A stretch of DNA of 64,000 nucleotides from Kushneria konosiri (GTDB taxonomy: Bacteria; Pseudomonadota; Gammaproteobacteria; Pseudomonadales; Halomonadaceae). Positions 36,113 to 44,921 of this stretch are shown piece by piece. Location: assembly GCF_002155145.1 (NCBI RefSeq), contig NZ_CP021323.1:1736001-1800000 (forward strand), in the 5' to 3' direction. A model generated the notes under the pieces. The model did not search any database and was not told where the DNA came from. It saw nothing but the letters and a program-made list of their open reading frames with translations. The position numbers and the translations under genes were made by a program. The stretch's first letter is position 1. Each line of letters opens with the position of its first letter.

Positions 36113-37027
36113 ATGGGACATCATCATGATCATCCCCACATTGATCCTGCTTCTGGCGACCGGCGCGTTAGCATCTCCATTTGGGCCAATGGACTCTTAA
36201 CCATCGCTCAAATCGTCGGTGGTATTATGGCTGGAAGCCTATCGCTGATCGCTGATGCGTTACATAACTTTTCTGACATGGCAGCGTTGGTCATTGCCTT
36301 TGCCGCTCGTAAAATCGCCAGACGGCCTGCCGATGCGCACATGACCTTTGGCTATGGCCGCATCGAGATAGTGGCAGCACTTATCAACTACACCACTCTG
36401 ATTATTGTTGGCGCCTACTTGATTTACGAAGGCGCTATGCGGATGATCAATCCCCCTGAGATAGAAGGTTGGACGATCGTTATTATTGGTGGCATCGCGC
36501 TTGTCATCGACGCCCTCACTGCGGTGCTTACTTGGTCAATGCAAAAAGAGAGTGTCAATATCCGTGCCCTTTTTCTGCATAACTTATCGGATGCGTTTGC
36601 CTCCATTGCCGTGATTATCGGTGGATCACTTATTTTACTGTACGACATGCGCTGGGTAGACCCCGCGATTACGATAGGGATTGCGCTATATATCCTTTAC
36701 CTTGCTTTCTCTGAAATTGGTGGCCCTATCCGTACGCTAATGCTGGGGTCTCCCCCGGACATTGACGGTCAGTCAGTCATTGAGACCGTAAAAGATGTCG
36801 AGGGTGTCCAGAATATTCACCATGTGCATCTATGGCAGATGCAGGAAAACACGGCAGCCCTTGACTGCCACGTGGTCCTGACAGAAATAGGCTGGCATCA
36901 GATTGAATCAGTCAAGGCAGAGATCAAGGAACAGCTAAAAATGCGCTTCAATATTGCTCATTCCAGTCTGGAGTTTGAGCATAGTGACCACGCTCATCAA
37001 AATGCCAGCTTATATGGACATGAGTGA
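36113..37027 (+). CDS. Cation diffusion facilitator (CzcD-like Zn2+/Cd2+/Co2+ exporter)
   Basis: This 304-residue, six-helix inner-membrane metal/H+ antiporter exports Zn2+ and related cations to the periplasm. The N-terminus is His-rich (MGHHHDHPH). The transport-site motifs are SLIADALHNFSDMAALV in helix II and LHNLSDAFASIAVI in helix V. A C-terminal cytoplasmic metal-sensing domain contains IHHVHLWQMQENTAALDCHV. The ATG start has GAGAGGG upstream. It is divergent from the BASS gene and belongs to the island's metal-resistance set. A second, distinct CDF gene is chromosomal at 60557. Confidence 0.9.
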   Translation: MGHHHDHPHIDPASGDRRVSISIWANGLLTIAQIVGGIMAGSLSLIADALHNFSDMAALVIAFAARKIARRPADAHMTFGYGRIEIVAALINYTTLIIVGAYLIYEGAMRMINPPEIEGWTIVIIGGIALVIDALTAVLTWSMQKESVNIRALFLHNLSDAFASIAVIIGGSLILLYDMRWVDPAITIGIALYILYLAFSEIGGPIRTLMLGSPPDIDGQSVIETVKDVEGVQNIHHVHLWQMQENTAALDCHVVLTEIGWHQIESVKAEIKEQLKMRFNIAHSSLEFEHSDHAHQNASLYGHE

Positions 37028-37165
37028 CAGACAGAGGCTTGTTCTCCAGATCATATTTTTAGAGATTGGCTTCATCCCATAGCGATTGGCCTATTTTTCA
37101 ACTCGGATTTTCCAACCATGGCTGAAAAAAGCTCGCCAAAATCGATAGGCCTCACAAGGCGATTT

Positions 37166-37417
37166 TGATGAATCCGCTATCCTCGATATTGCTTACCAGG
37201 GGGGGTTGATCGAATGGCCGCCGAAAAACAACTGACTTCTGCTAAGGTGCAAACAGTGATCGACCAAAACATGACGGATGTCAGTACCAATCAGATTCGC
37301 CAAACACCAACCTTTTTCATCAATAGCGAACCTTTAGATCCCTTTGGTATGCAAGAGCTCATTGATACCGTCGAGAGTAAAGTAGAAAAGATCTCTACGA
37401 AAAAGGATAGCCAGTGA
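37166..37417 (+). pseudogene. Remnant of a DsbA-like thiol:disulfide protein, C-terminal part with frameshift
   Basis: The 67-residue frame from 37214 matches the end of DsbA/DsbG-type thioredoxin-fold proteins. It has VQTVIDQNMTDVSTNQIRQT followed by PTFFIN, the cis-proline loop. Just upstream in another frame, QGDFDESAILDIAYQGGLI continues the helical part of the same fold. The two frames meet at a run of seven G (37199-37205), suggesting a one-base slip. The N-terminal half with the CxxC active site is gone. Its stop overlaps the M23 peptidase start (ATGA), so it may still serve as a translational leader. Confidence 0.65.
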
Positions 37418-38406
37418 TACAGCGCTGGTGGTTAATAGGTTTGGTGGGCTTATACCCCGTGCTAGCCGAAGCCAATTGGCAAACGCATCTTTCGTTGCCG
37501 CCGGCTGAATCAGTATCCCTCGGGTTACCGGCGGCTGGCGAGCAAGAAGGCACCACGATGCAGGCTGGCGTTGACACCCTGATCATTGGGCGCGATGTCG
37601 TCATTGAGACTACCCTTTATGAAGCCTTTTCAGCAGAAGAAGTTCCCACGCGTTTCGCCACCAAACTGGAAACATTGCTAAGCGAATTTATGGAGGCTCC
37701 GGTGGAGTTTTCCGCCAGTGAGCGTATCCAGTTAGTGTGGGAGGAAGATCGACGCCAGGATGGCACTCGCATTGGGCCACCGCGCCTCAATTATGTGGCT
37801 CTGCCTGATCAGGCAGAGCCTGTAGAGATCATATGGCCGGTCGCCAGAAAGGGAGGCGTAGCATTCTTTCAGGATGACATCCTGCTAGACACATTGCGAT
37901 TACCGGTTCCTGGTGCCCGCTTAACGTCTCGCTTCGGGAATCGGCGACATCCTGTGTATGGAGGGGTTCGTCCTCATAATGGAATTGACCTGGCTGCGCC
38001 GGCTGGAACACCGGTCATCGCCACCGCACCCGGGCGCGTATCCTTCCTGGGTCGCCAGGGAGGGTATGGGCAGGTGATAGAGGTGGAGCACGACACGGGG
38101 GCGATCAGTCGCTATACACACCTTAGCCGATTTTCCCCACAGCTAGTGGTTGGGGATTTAGTCAACGCGGGGGAGTCGCTAGGAAAGGTAGGTTCATCTG
38201 GGCTCACCACGGGCCCCAACCTGCATTACGAAGTGAGGGTCAATAACCAGCCTTTTGACCCTCTTGATCAAGGCCAACGCATCATGCTGGGTGAACAGCC
38301 GACTCAAAAGGAGTATGAGGCTTCACTTTATGAGGCAAGAGTTCGCCTGGAACAGGCTATAGGTACTGCATCCATTTATGACTTGATCTCGCTCAACCAG
38401 CAATAA
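37414..38406 (+). CDS. Secreted M23 (LytM-type) metallopeptidase
   Basis: This 330-residue exported protein has a signal peptide (MIQRWWLIGLVGLYPVLAEA). Its C-terminal LytM domain acts on peptidoglycan or regulates amidases. The first zinc motif is intact (RPHNGIDLAAPAGTPV), as is the central RYTHLS histidine. The usual HxH reads N-L-H (GPNLHYEVR), so the general-base His is Asn while the zinc His remains. The N-terminal domain (about 40-160) resembles the beta-rich region of larger M23 cell-wall endopeptidases. Catalysis may be reduced, or the protein may be an amidase activator. It sits in the metal island between the dsbA remnant and a ZIP gene. Confidence 0.85.
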   Translation: MIQRWWLIGLVGLYPVLAEANWQTHLSLPPAESVSLGLPAAGEQEGTTMQAGVDTLIIGRDVVIETTLYEAFSAEEVPTRFATKLETLLSEFMEAPVEFSASERIQLVWEEDRRQDGTRIGPPRLNYVALPDQAEPVEIIWPVARKGGVAFFQDDILLDTLRLPVPGARLTSRFGNRRHPVYGGVRPHNGIDLAAPAGTPVIATAPGRVSFLGRQGGYGQVIEVEHDTGAISRYTHLSRFSPQLVVGDLVNAGESLGKVGSSGLTTGPNLHYEVRVNNQPFDPLDQGQRIMLGEQPTQKEYEASLYEARVRLEQAIGTASIYDLISLNQQ

Positions 38407-38518
38407 CCACCCGTGTTCAACGGCTTTGCATGAAGTGTGGATAATGTGAAGATATGGTTTTGTCTTTATCGAGCCTGAGCTTTTTGATCAGCTATCCATC
38501 ATTGTACAGGTAACATTT

Positions 38519-39301
38519 ATGGAGGATGTTTCTCCCGTTACCATGGGTGTATTGGCAAGCCTTGCGGCGGGCCTGATGACGGCCATTGGTGCGTTTCCTG
38601 TCTTGTTCACCAAAACACCCAATCGCGGTGTCCAGGATTTAGCGCTGGGGTTCGCCGCTGGTGTCATGCTGGCGGCCTCTTTCTTTTCGTTGATCATACC
38701 TTCCCTGGAAGCCTCGGAGCTGCGCTATGGAGGTAGCGTTGTACCTGCGGCAATTGCCTGCGCTGCCATCTTGCTGGGAATGGGAACGGTAGCACTACTG
38801 AACGAGTTTTTGCCTCATGAGCACTTCGATCAGGGTCGAGAAGGGCCGGAGGCTGCCTCACTACGCCGTATATGGTTGTTTATTATTGCGATTACGATAC
38901 ACAACCTGCCAGAAGGACTCGCCGTTGGCGTGGCTTTTGGCGCAGGAGGTAGCGAAGGAGGCATGCCACTTGCGATTGGCATTGGACTTCAGAATGCACC
39001 GGAGGGGCTGGCCGTAGCAGTATCGCTGCTAGGCGTGGGCTATTCACGTTGGCGGGCATGGACGATTGCAGCCCTTACGGGGCTTGTTGAGCCATTGGGT
39101 GGCTTGTTGGGCACTGGCGTCGTCAGCATGTCACAAACGTTACTGCCCTGGGGATTGGCCTTTGCTGCCGGAGCGATGCTGTACGTGATCAGTCACGAGA
39201 TTATTCCCGAAACTCATCGGAGCGGGCACCAAAAAAAGGCCACGCTGGGCCTTTCCATCGGATTGGTGCTCATGCTGTTTTTGGATGTCTCGCTGGTCTG
39301 A
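38519..39301 (+). CDS. ZIP-family metal transporter (GufA-like)
   Basis: This inner-membrane divalent-metal permease has 260 residues and eight helices. Paired family motifs are visible: ITIHNLPEGLAVGVAFG and IGLQNAPEGLAVAVSLLG (helices IV and V), with Gln replacing the second His as in GufA-type ZIPs. A late SHEIIPETHRSGHQKK loop is also present. ZIPs normally move Zn2+/Fe2+ into the cytoplasm, which is at first sight odd beside exporters. GufA-type members frequently accompany P-type ATPases on resistance islands. The ATG start is taken at 38519. Confidence 0.88.
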   Translation: MEDVSPVTMGVLASLAAGLMTAIGAFPVLFTKTPNRGVQDLALGFAAGVMLAASFFSLIIPSLEASELRYGGSVVPAAIACAAILLGMGTVALLNEFLPHEHFDQGREGPEAASLRRIWLFIIAITIHNLPEGLAVGVAFGAGGSEGGMPLAIGIGLQNAPEGLAVAVSLLGVGYSRWRAWTIAALTGLVEPLGGLLGTGVVSMSQTLLPWGLAFAAGAMLYVISHEIIPETHRSGHQKKATLGLSIGLVLMLFLDVSLV

Positions 39302-39330
39302 CGCGTTGGAAGAGGAAAATAGCGTGGGCT

Positions 39331-39789
39331 CTAACCCAGGTCTTGAGCCCCTCCATGTGAGTTTTCAGTGATACAGAGCTGATGATCACTGATGACTTCA
39401 ATGATTCGGCAGCTTTCCACTTTGCCTCCGGCACAATGCGTGACCATGCGTTGCAGCTCCTCACGCAGTGCAGACAGTCGTTGAAGACGAGACTCTACTT
39501 TTTTCAAATGATGTGTGGCAATGGCATCGACTTCCTGGCAAGACATGTCAGGCTGATCTGACATTGCCAAAAGCTCTCGCACTGAGGCCACCGAAAAGCC
39601 AAAGTCTCGGGCATGGCGGATGAAACTCAAACGCCGAACTGTGTCATCTCCATAACGGCGCTGCCCTCCGTCGGTTCGTGACGCATCGCGCAACAGCCCG
39701 ATACGCTCGTAGTAGCGAACCGTTTCAGGTTTGCAATCGGCCCGCCTTGCCAACTCACCAATGCTGATACTTTGCCCCCTCATCGACAT
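39331..39789 (-). CDS. MerR-family Zn/Cd/Pb-responsive regulator (CadR/PbrR type)
   Basis: This 152-residue dimeric metal sensor twists its promoter when loaded. The N-terminal winged HTH reads ISIGELARRADCKPETVRYY. A long dimerisation helix follows, with the metal-site Cys in MSCQEVDAIATHHL. The C-terminal metal loop is THCAGGKVESC. This Cys pattern is that of CadR/PbrR/ZntR; CueR and mercury-specific MerR differ. ATG 39787-39789 has AAGGAG about 8 nt upstream. It is divergent from the P-type ATPase gene, and the operator lies between them. Confidence 0.9.
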   Translation of the reverse strand: MSMRGQSISIGELARRADCKPETVRYYERIGLLRDASRTDGGQRRYGDDTVRRLSFIRHARDFGFSVASVRELLAMSDQPDMSCQEVDAIATHHLKKVESRLQRLSALREELQRMVTHCAGGKVESCRIIEVISDHQLCITENSHGGAQDLG

Positions 39790-39811
39790 GGTAAAACTCC
39801 TTCCGAAGAGC

Positions 39812-39842
39812 TTGAAGCTGTAGTTGCTACAAGGTTTACACT
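39812..39842 (+). promoter_or_regulatory. MerR-type promoter/operator for the P-type ATPase gene
   Basis: The -35 TTGAAG (39812-39817) and -10 TACACT (39837-39842) are separated by 19 bp, the overlong spacer diagnostic of MerR-activated promoters. The spacer contains the imperfect dyad GTAGTTGCTAC with flanking CT/AAGG, very like the known CadR/PbrR/ZntR operator. Confidence 0.9.
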
Positions 39843-39876
39843 TCGAAACCATAGTTCATATGGGAGGGGCGATTCC

Positions 39877-42063
39877 ATGAAAACATCAACGCAGACAGCA
39901 GAGCCTACCGTCTTGACGCTGCGTGTCGAAGGCATGGACTGCGGCGGTTGTGAGCGCAAGGTAGTGTCTGCGCTGGAACGACTGGACGGCATTGAGGAGG
40001 TGACGGCAAGCTCTGTCACGGGGTCGGTGAAGATTCACCACCACGATCACAGGCCCCCCTCGCAAAAAACCATTGAAGGCACTCTGAACGAGCTAGGCTA
40101 CCAAGTGGTCTCCGATGATGACCACAAACAGGCGTCCAGCTCTTCAATTCCCTGGTGGCAAACCGCCAAAGGGCGCCTGGTCATTATCACAGGAAATCTG
40201 CTGGTAGTGGCCTTCGTGCTTGGTTTGGCATGGCCTTCGTTGGGTAATATCCCTTTCATTCTGGCCACGCTGGTCGGCTTGATGCCCATCGCGAAGAGTG
40301 CCTGGGGCGCACTCAAGATGCGCAACCCTTTTACCATCGAGATGCTGATGTGCATTGCGGCGCTTGGCGCATTGGCCATCAATGCCGCTGCTGAAGCAGC
40401 AATGGTCGTGTTCTTGTTCGCCGTGGGAGAGCTGCTCGAAGGAGTAGCCGCTTCACGGGCGCGACGCAGTATCTCAGCCTTGGCAAACTTGACGCCGTCA
40501 ACCGCAAGACTGATGGACAATGGCGATCTGCGTGACGTCTCGGCAGAATCGCTTGAACCCGGTCAGCGCGTGCTGGTGCGTCCCGGGGATCGCGTCCCCT
40601 GTGATGGACGTATCTTGGTGGGGACGTCAGACCTGGACGAATCGCCGGTAAACGGTGAGTCCATACCCCGTTCGCGCGCACCAGGTGATGACATTTTTGC
40701 TGGCACAGTGAACCTTGATGCCGCCCTGGAGGTGGAGGTAACACGAGGCGCAGATGACAACACCATTGCGCGTGTCATCCGTCTGGTTGAGGAAGCGCAG
40801 GCTGCCAAGGCGCCCATAGCCCGCTTCATAGATCGTTTTGCTTATTACTATATGCCCGCCGTCGTCTTGCTCGCGCTACTGATGGCGATAGTGCCACCGC
40901 TGGTATCGACCATGGCATGGTCGGAGTCGATTTACCGGGCGTTAGCATTGCTGTTGATCGCATGCCCCTGCGCACTGGTGATTTCAACCCCTGCCGCCAT
41001 TGCCGCAGGGCTCTCGGCGGGCGCTCGGCGCGGCCTGCTGATCAAAGGCGGTGTCGTTCTTGAACAGTTAGGCAAGCTTCGCCTGGTAGCGCTAGACAAG
41101 ACGGGCACTCTCACTGCGGGTACCCCAAAAGTCACGGATGTTGAGTCCTGGGCTATCGAGGAAGGCGATAAAAACGTATTACGGCTTGCCGCCGCGATAG
41201 AGCGAGATTCCAGTCATCCTATCGCTACGGCGATCGTCGATCATGCCCATCAGTCGGGCCTGACCCTCCCCCTGGCCACCGGCAGCCGCGCTCTGGCGGG
41301 ACGCGGCGTTTCAGGCCGGGTGGAGGATCGCGAGCTAAGCTTGGTAACGCCTCGTCACCTTCATGGGCAAGTCATGCTTGATGAAAGTATCAGTGCGCGG
41401 ATTGTCGAGTTGGAAGAAGCCGGCAAGAGCCTTGCTATCCTCGTCGAAGGCGAACGTCTACTGGGCTTGATCGCTGTTCGCGATGAACCACGCGAAGATG
41501 CCCTTGAGGGCCTGGCGGCGCTATCGCGGTTGGGTGTGCAAGCCGTGATGCTCAGCGGTGATAACACACGGACCGTCGCTGCCACTGGAGACCGCCTGGG
41601 CATTGAAGCGCATGGCGAACTGATGCCTGAAGACAAGGCAGAGTATATTCGTGACTGGCAAGCGACGGGCCGTGGCCCCGTCGGTAAAGTAGGCGATGGC
41701 ATCAACGATGCCCCGGCCCTCGCGGCAGCCGATGTCGGTATCGCCATGGGCGGCGGCACGGATGTGGCGCTGGAAACGGCAGATGCGGCCTTGCTAAAGA
41801 ATCGCGTTACCGGCATCGCCGAGCTGATAGACCTCTCTCGAACCACGCTGCGCAACGTCAAAACCAACGTCGTTCTCGCCCTTGGCCTAAAAGCCATTTT
41901 TCTAGTCACCACGGCTCTGGGTATTACCGGCATGTGGATTGCGGTGATGGCCGATACCGGTGCAACCGTCCTGGTTACGCTGAATGCCATGCGACTGCTA
42001 GGTTACCGATTTTCGCCCGATAACTCGTTGACAGGCCTGTCTCAAGGGAAAACAACGTCATGA
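39877..42063 (+). CDS. cadA: Zn2+/Cd2+/Pb2+-exporting P1B-type ATPase (CadA/ZntA)
   Basis: This inner-membrane ATP-driven exporter of Zn2+, Cd2+ and Pb2+ has 728 residues. An N-terminal heavy-metal domain carries GMDCGGCERKV (about residues 20-30). The transmembrane metal site is LLIACPCALVIST. The phosphorylation site is LDKTGTL, the HP locus is SSHPIATAI and the hinge is GDGINDAPAL. A His/Asp-rich stretch (HHHDHRPP) follows the heavy-metal domain. I choose ATG 39877, which has GGGAGG upstream; the frame is open further 5' but runs through the promoter. It is controlled by the divergent MerR regulator. Exact metal preference cannot be read from sequence. Confidence 0.93.
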   Translation: MKTSTQTAEPTVLTLRVEGMDCGGCERKVVSALERLDGIEEVTASSVTGSVKIHHHDHRPPSQKTIEGTLNELGYQVVSDDDHKQASSSSIPWWQTAKGRLVIITGNLLVVAFVLGLAWPSLGNIPFILATLVGLMPIAKSAWGALKMRNPFTIEMLMCIAALGALAINAAAEAAMVVFLFAVGELLEGVAASRARRSISALANLTPSTARLMDNGDLRDVSAESLEPGQRVLVRPGDRVPCDGRILVGTSDLDESPVNGESIPRSRAPGDDIFAGTVNLDAALEVEVTRGADDNTIARVIRLVEEAQAAKAPIARFIDRFAYYYMPAVVLLALLMAIVPPLVSTMAWSESIYRALALLLIACPCALVISTPAAIAAGLSAGARRGLLIKGGVVLEQLGKLRLVALDKTGTLTAGTPKVTDVESWAIEEGDKNVLRLAAAIERDSSHPIATAIVDHAHQSGLTLPLATGSRALAGRGVSGRVEDRELSLVTPRHLHGQVMLDESISARIVELEEAGKSLAILVEGERLLGLIAVRDEPREDALEGLAALSRLGVQAVMLSGDNTRTVAATGDRLGIEAHGELMPEDKAEYIRDWQATGRGPVGKVGDGINDAPALAAADVGIAMGGGTDVALETADAALLKNRVTGIAELIDLSRTTLRNVKTNVVLALGLKAIFLVTTALGITGMWIAVMADTGATVLVTLNAMRLLGYRFSPDNSLTGLSQGKTTS

Positions 42064-42099
42064 AAGCAGCGCAAAACGACGGCCCTTCACATCGTTGGC

Positions 42100-42370
42100 C
42101 ATGATTCACCCTCGCTGGCTTGATTGGTAGTGCAGCCATGCAAACCCCTACCACAGTCGAAAGCCTGTACGTACAGCCTGATGCTCGGCCGCGCGCTTGG
42201 TAATACCGTTAATCATTTGGCGCGAGGGCGCGTCGTCGACTATCGGGACGTTTACCGGGCGAATGGCATTGGCCCGCCTTTAACATGGCCGATATAGCGT
42301 TATTGACAAGTGTATTGATGTACGCAATGACGTTATGGCGTGAGCGTCCTGCTTTTAAGCTCTTTGAGTA
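42100..42370 (+). pseudogene. lspA: Decayed lspA (lipoprotein signal peptidase)
   Basis: No intact frame exists here, but two fragments match the C-terminal half of signal peptidase II. One frame reads SLMLGRALGNTVNHLARGRV followed by VDYRDVYR. After a one-base shift, the next reads EWHWPAFNMADIALLTSVLM and ends at TAA 42368-42370. These correspond to the GGALGN-DR and FNxAD catalytic regions of LspA, with the first Asp region changed (NH in place of DR). The N-terminal half is missing. lspA genes often follow CadA/PbrA ATPases on metal islands. This one has decayed while the adjacent lnt is intact. Confidence 0.75.
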
Positions 42371-42375
42371 ACAGT

Positions 42376-43908
42376 ATGGACTCGGTCAAGCAAGAGAAGA
42401 GAGATTCATTTTTTACTGGGCGACTCTCACCAATAGTCGATTGCCTTGTAGCGCTAGCCGCCGGGGTGTTGACCACCTTGAGTGCTGCCCCTTTCTTCCT
42501 GTGGTGGCTTGGCCCAGTGGCCGTGGCACTGGTCTATTGGAAGATACAGACACTAACGCCCGCGATGGCCACCCTGCGCGGGTGGTGCTATGGAGTAGGC
42601 CTGTTCGGCTCCGGCACGTCATGGGTCTTCGTTGCTATTCACGATTTCAGTGGCACGGGGGCCCTTGGAGCGATACTCCTTACCTCTCTTTTTGTCAGCG
42701 CCCTGGCGCTCTTTTTTGCAATCCCCTTTGGGCTCTATCGACGCATAACGGGGCCACGGTTAGCCTTTCTCAGCTTTGCCGGTGTCTGGGTGATTAGCGA
42801 ATGGCTACGCACCTGGTTGTTTACCGGCTTTCCCTGGTTATTGCTGGGCACCTCTCAGATAGATTCTCCACTAGCCCCCTGGGCGCCCGTTGGGGGTGTG
42901 TACTTGCTGTCACTCTTTACTGCGCTGACAGGCACGTTAGGGGTAGAGATGCTACGCCGCCGCTGGGGTTGCCTTGTCCCGATTGCCGTGCTGTGGCTCG
43001 TTCCTTTCCTGTTGCCTACCCAATGGACAACCCCGGCTGGCGACCCCGTACGTGTGACGTTGTTGCAAGGGAATCTTGACCAGCGCATCAAATGGAGTGC
43101 CAAAGGCCAGCGTGAGGCGATCAATATCTACACAAAGATGACGCAGGAGCAATCAGGGCAGACTGATCTCATCGTTTGGCCTGAGGCAGCACTTCCCATG
43201 TTTGAGCAGGAAGCGCAAAGAATACTCGAGCAAGTATCGTCTGATCTCGGGCCGGGTACCCCGTTACTTACCGGTATCTTGCAGCGCGACAATGAAGGGC
43301 GCTCCTACAACAGCGTTATCGGTCTAAATAACGTACAAGGCCAATACCAAAAAGCCCACCTGGTACCGTTTGGCGAGTACCTGCCGCTAGAAAGCCTCCT
43401 CGCCGACACCCTCGCTTTTTTTGACCTGCCAGCACCAGGCATGGCCCCAGGATCAGACAAACAGGCACCGTTACACGTAGCCGGGACAATCATTGGCAAT
43501 GCCATCTGCTATGAGATCATTTTTGCCGATCATGTAGCCCGGCAGGCACGTAATGCAGAACTGCTATTGACGGTTTCCAACGATACGTGGTTCGGGCGTT
43601 CCATTGGCCCACTCCAACATCTTCAAATGGCGCGTCTACGCGCCTTGGAAAATGGCCGTCACCTGATTCGTGCCACCAGTAATGGCGTAACGGCCATGAT
43701 CGACTCCCAGGGCCATGTCACTGCCCGCGCCCCACAGTTTGAACAGACCAGTTTAACTGGCGAGGTAACCCCTATGCAGGGCCTGACCCCGTTCACTCGC
43801 ACCGGTAGCTGGCCCGCCTGGATACTCGCTGCCCTGCTGATGCTGCCTGGATTATTACCACTGAACCTGTTCAAGCAGAAGAGGCACACTGAGCGCCCAC
43901 AGCATTAA
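42376..43908 (+). CDS. lnt: Apolipoprotein N-acyltransferase, island-borne copy
   Basis: Lnt N-acylates the diacylglyceryl-Cys of mature lipoproteins in the inner membrane. The protein (about 510 residues) has an N-terminal multi-helix region (about 20-215) and a periplasmic nitrilase-fold domain. The catalytic triad is visible as Glu in VWPEAALP, Lys in YQKAHLVPFGEYLP and Cys in GNAICYEIIF. The start is uncertain: ATG 42376 or GTG 42340, the latter overlapping the lspA remnant. A final helix (ILAALLMLPGLLPLNLF) is present. It appears complete, and a housekeeping lnt is expected elsewhere. Its presence beside lspA in a metal island suggests remodelling of lipoproteins under metal stress (inference). 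Confidence 0.88.
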   Translation: MDSVKQEKRDSFFTGRLSPIVDCLVALAAGVLTTLSAAPFFLWWLGPVAVALVYWKIQTLTPAMATLRGWCYGVGLFGSGTSWVFVAIHDFSGTGALGAILLTSLFVSALALFFAIPFGLYRRITGPRLAFLSFAGVWVISEWLRTWLFTGFPWLLLGTSQIDSPLAPWAPVGGVYLLSLFTALTGTLGVEMLRRRWGCLVPIAVLWLVPFLLPTQWTTPAGDPVRVTLLQGNLDQRIKWSAKGQREAINIYTKMTQEQSGQTDLIVWPEAALPMFEQEAQRILEQVSSDLGPGTPLLTGILQRDNEGRSYNSVIGLNNVQGQYQKAHLVPFGEYLPLESLLADTLAFFDLPAPGMAPGSDKQAPLHVAGTIIGNAICYEIIFADHVARQARNAELLLTVSNDTWFGRSIGPLQHLQMARLRALENGRHLIRATSNGVTAMIDSQGHVTARAPQFEQTSLTGEVTPMQGLTPFTRTGSWPAWILAALLMLPGLLPLNLFKQKRHTERPQH

Positions 43909-43980
43909 AGCATCACTTCCATAATGCCATGGGTTGGCCGCACCCGGGATTTACTCTGAATAATGCGCTCCGGCCCAGAC

Positions 43981-44645
43981 AGCATGGACAACCGTCTATC
44001 AGCGCTTTCCACAGTGGCGTGATGACGGCATCTTCGATCGGATTCTGGCACGCCTACACCTTCGTCTTTGTGAAGACGGCATCATGGATATCGACACCTG
44101 AATGATGAATTCAACATCCATCAGAGCGGCTCGATCAGCCAGCGGTGCCGGTAAAAAAGGCATCGGTATAACCACCGGATCATACCCTCGGCCGTAGCCG
44201 TGGCGGTCTGGGCACGAAGATACATCTTCTGTGTGACAGCCGCGGCTTTCCTCTTGTCTTCTCCCTTTCCACAGGCCAGTGCGCCGATTCGATACACCTG
44301 ACCGAACTGCTGTAGAAGGTTCGATTACCGGGGCATTCGGGTCGACCTCGCAAATGCGGCCGTTACATCGTGGCGGACAAGGGCTACAACAGCGATGTGC
44401 TGCGACGCTACTGTACACGTTACGACATGCGTCCGATCTCATCCCGCGATGCCGCATGCATCGACGCCCGCGGTCGGGTCTGCCGCATAAGTTCGACCGG
44501 CCAAAATACCGTCAGCGCAACGTGGTGGAACGCCTGTTTGGCTGGCTGAAGGAAAACGTCGGTTGAATACCCGTTACGACAAACCGGCCAGCAGCCTCAG
44601 GGCCATGGTGTCGCTGGACTGCCGAGCGATGCATGAGAGCCGACT
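43981..44645 (+). pseudogene. Degenerate IS5-family transposase
   Basis: Fragments in all three plus-strand frames match an IS5-family DDE transposase. They include QRFPQWRDDGIFDRILARL, then an in-frame stop where Trp is expected (about 44099), then NSTSIRAARSASGAGKKG. A second frame has GRSRGGLGTKIHLLCDSRG, and a third has YIVADKGYNSDVLRR and RNVVERLFGWLKEN. At least three frameshifts and two stops are present, so it is dead. Terminal inverted repeats were not identified. The remaining 44646-44921 contains no supported gene. Confidence 0.75.
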
Positions 44646-44921
44646 TTTCAGACAGAACCTGATCACTGTGCTTCCATTGGACGGATCTATCACCGTTTCC
44701 GACATGTTGGTTTTGGTTCGATTGATGCTGGCTGGAACCGGCATGAAGCGGCGATTCTTTGGCTGCCATGCCTCTTTCATCGAAGGATCGGTGTGGAGAG
44801 TAGTTAATGCCAATGCGACTGGATGGCCTGACGAGCGCAATGGCACATAAAACTATCCCGTAAAGAGCTTTCCGAACGCTCTAAAGTGCGACTTCTTCTG
44901 AAATACTACCGAGTGTCAGAT

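Noticed and set aside
44563-44850. Small plus- and minus-strand frames after the IS5 remnant
   Set aside because: They overlap each other and the transposase debris, have no start signals and resemble no protein.
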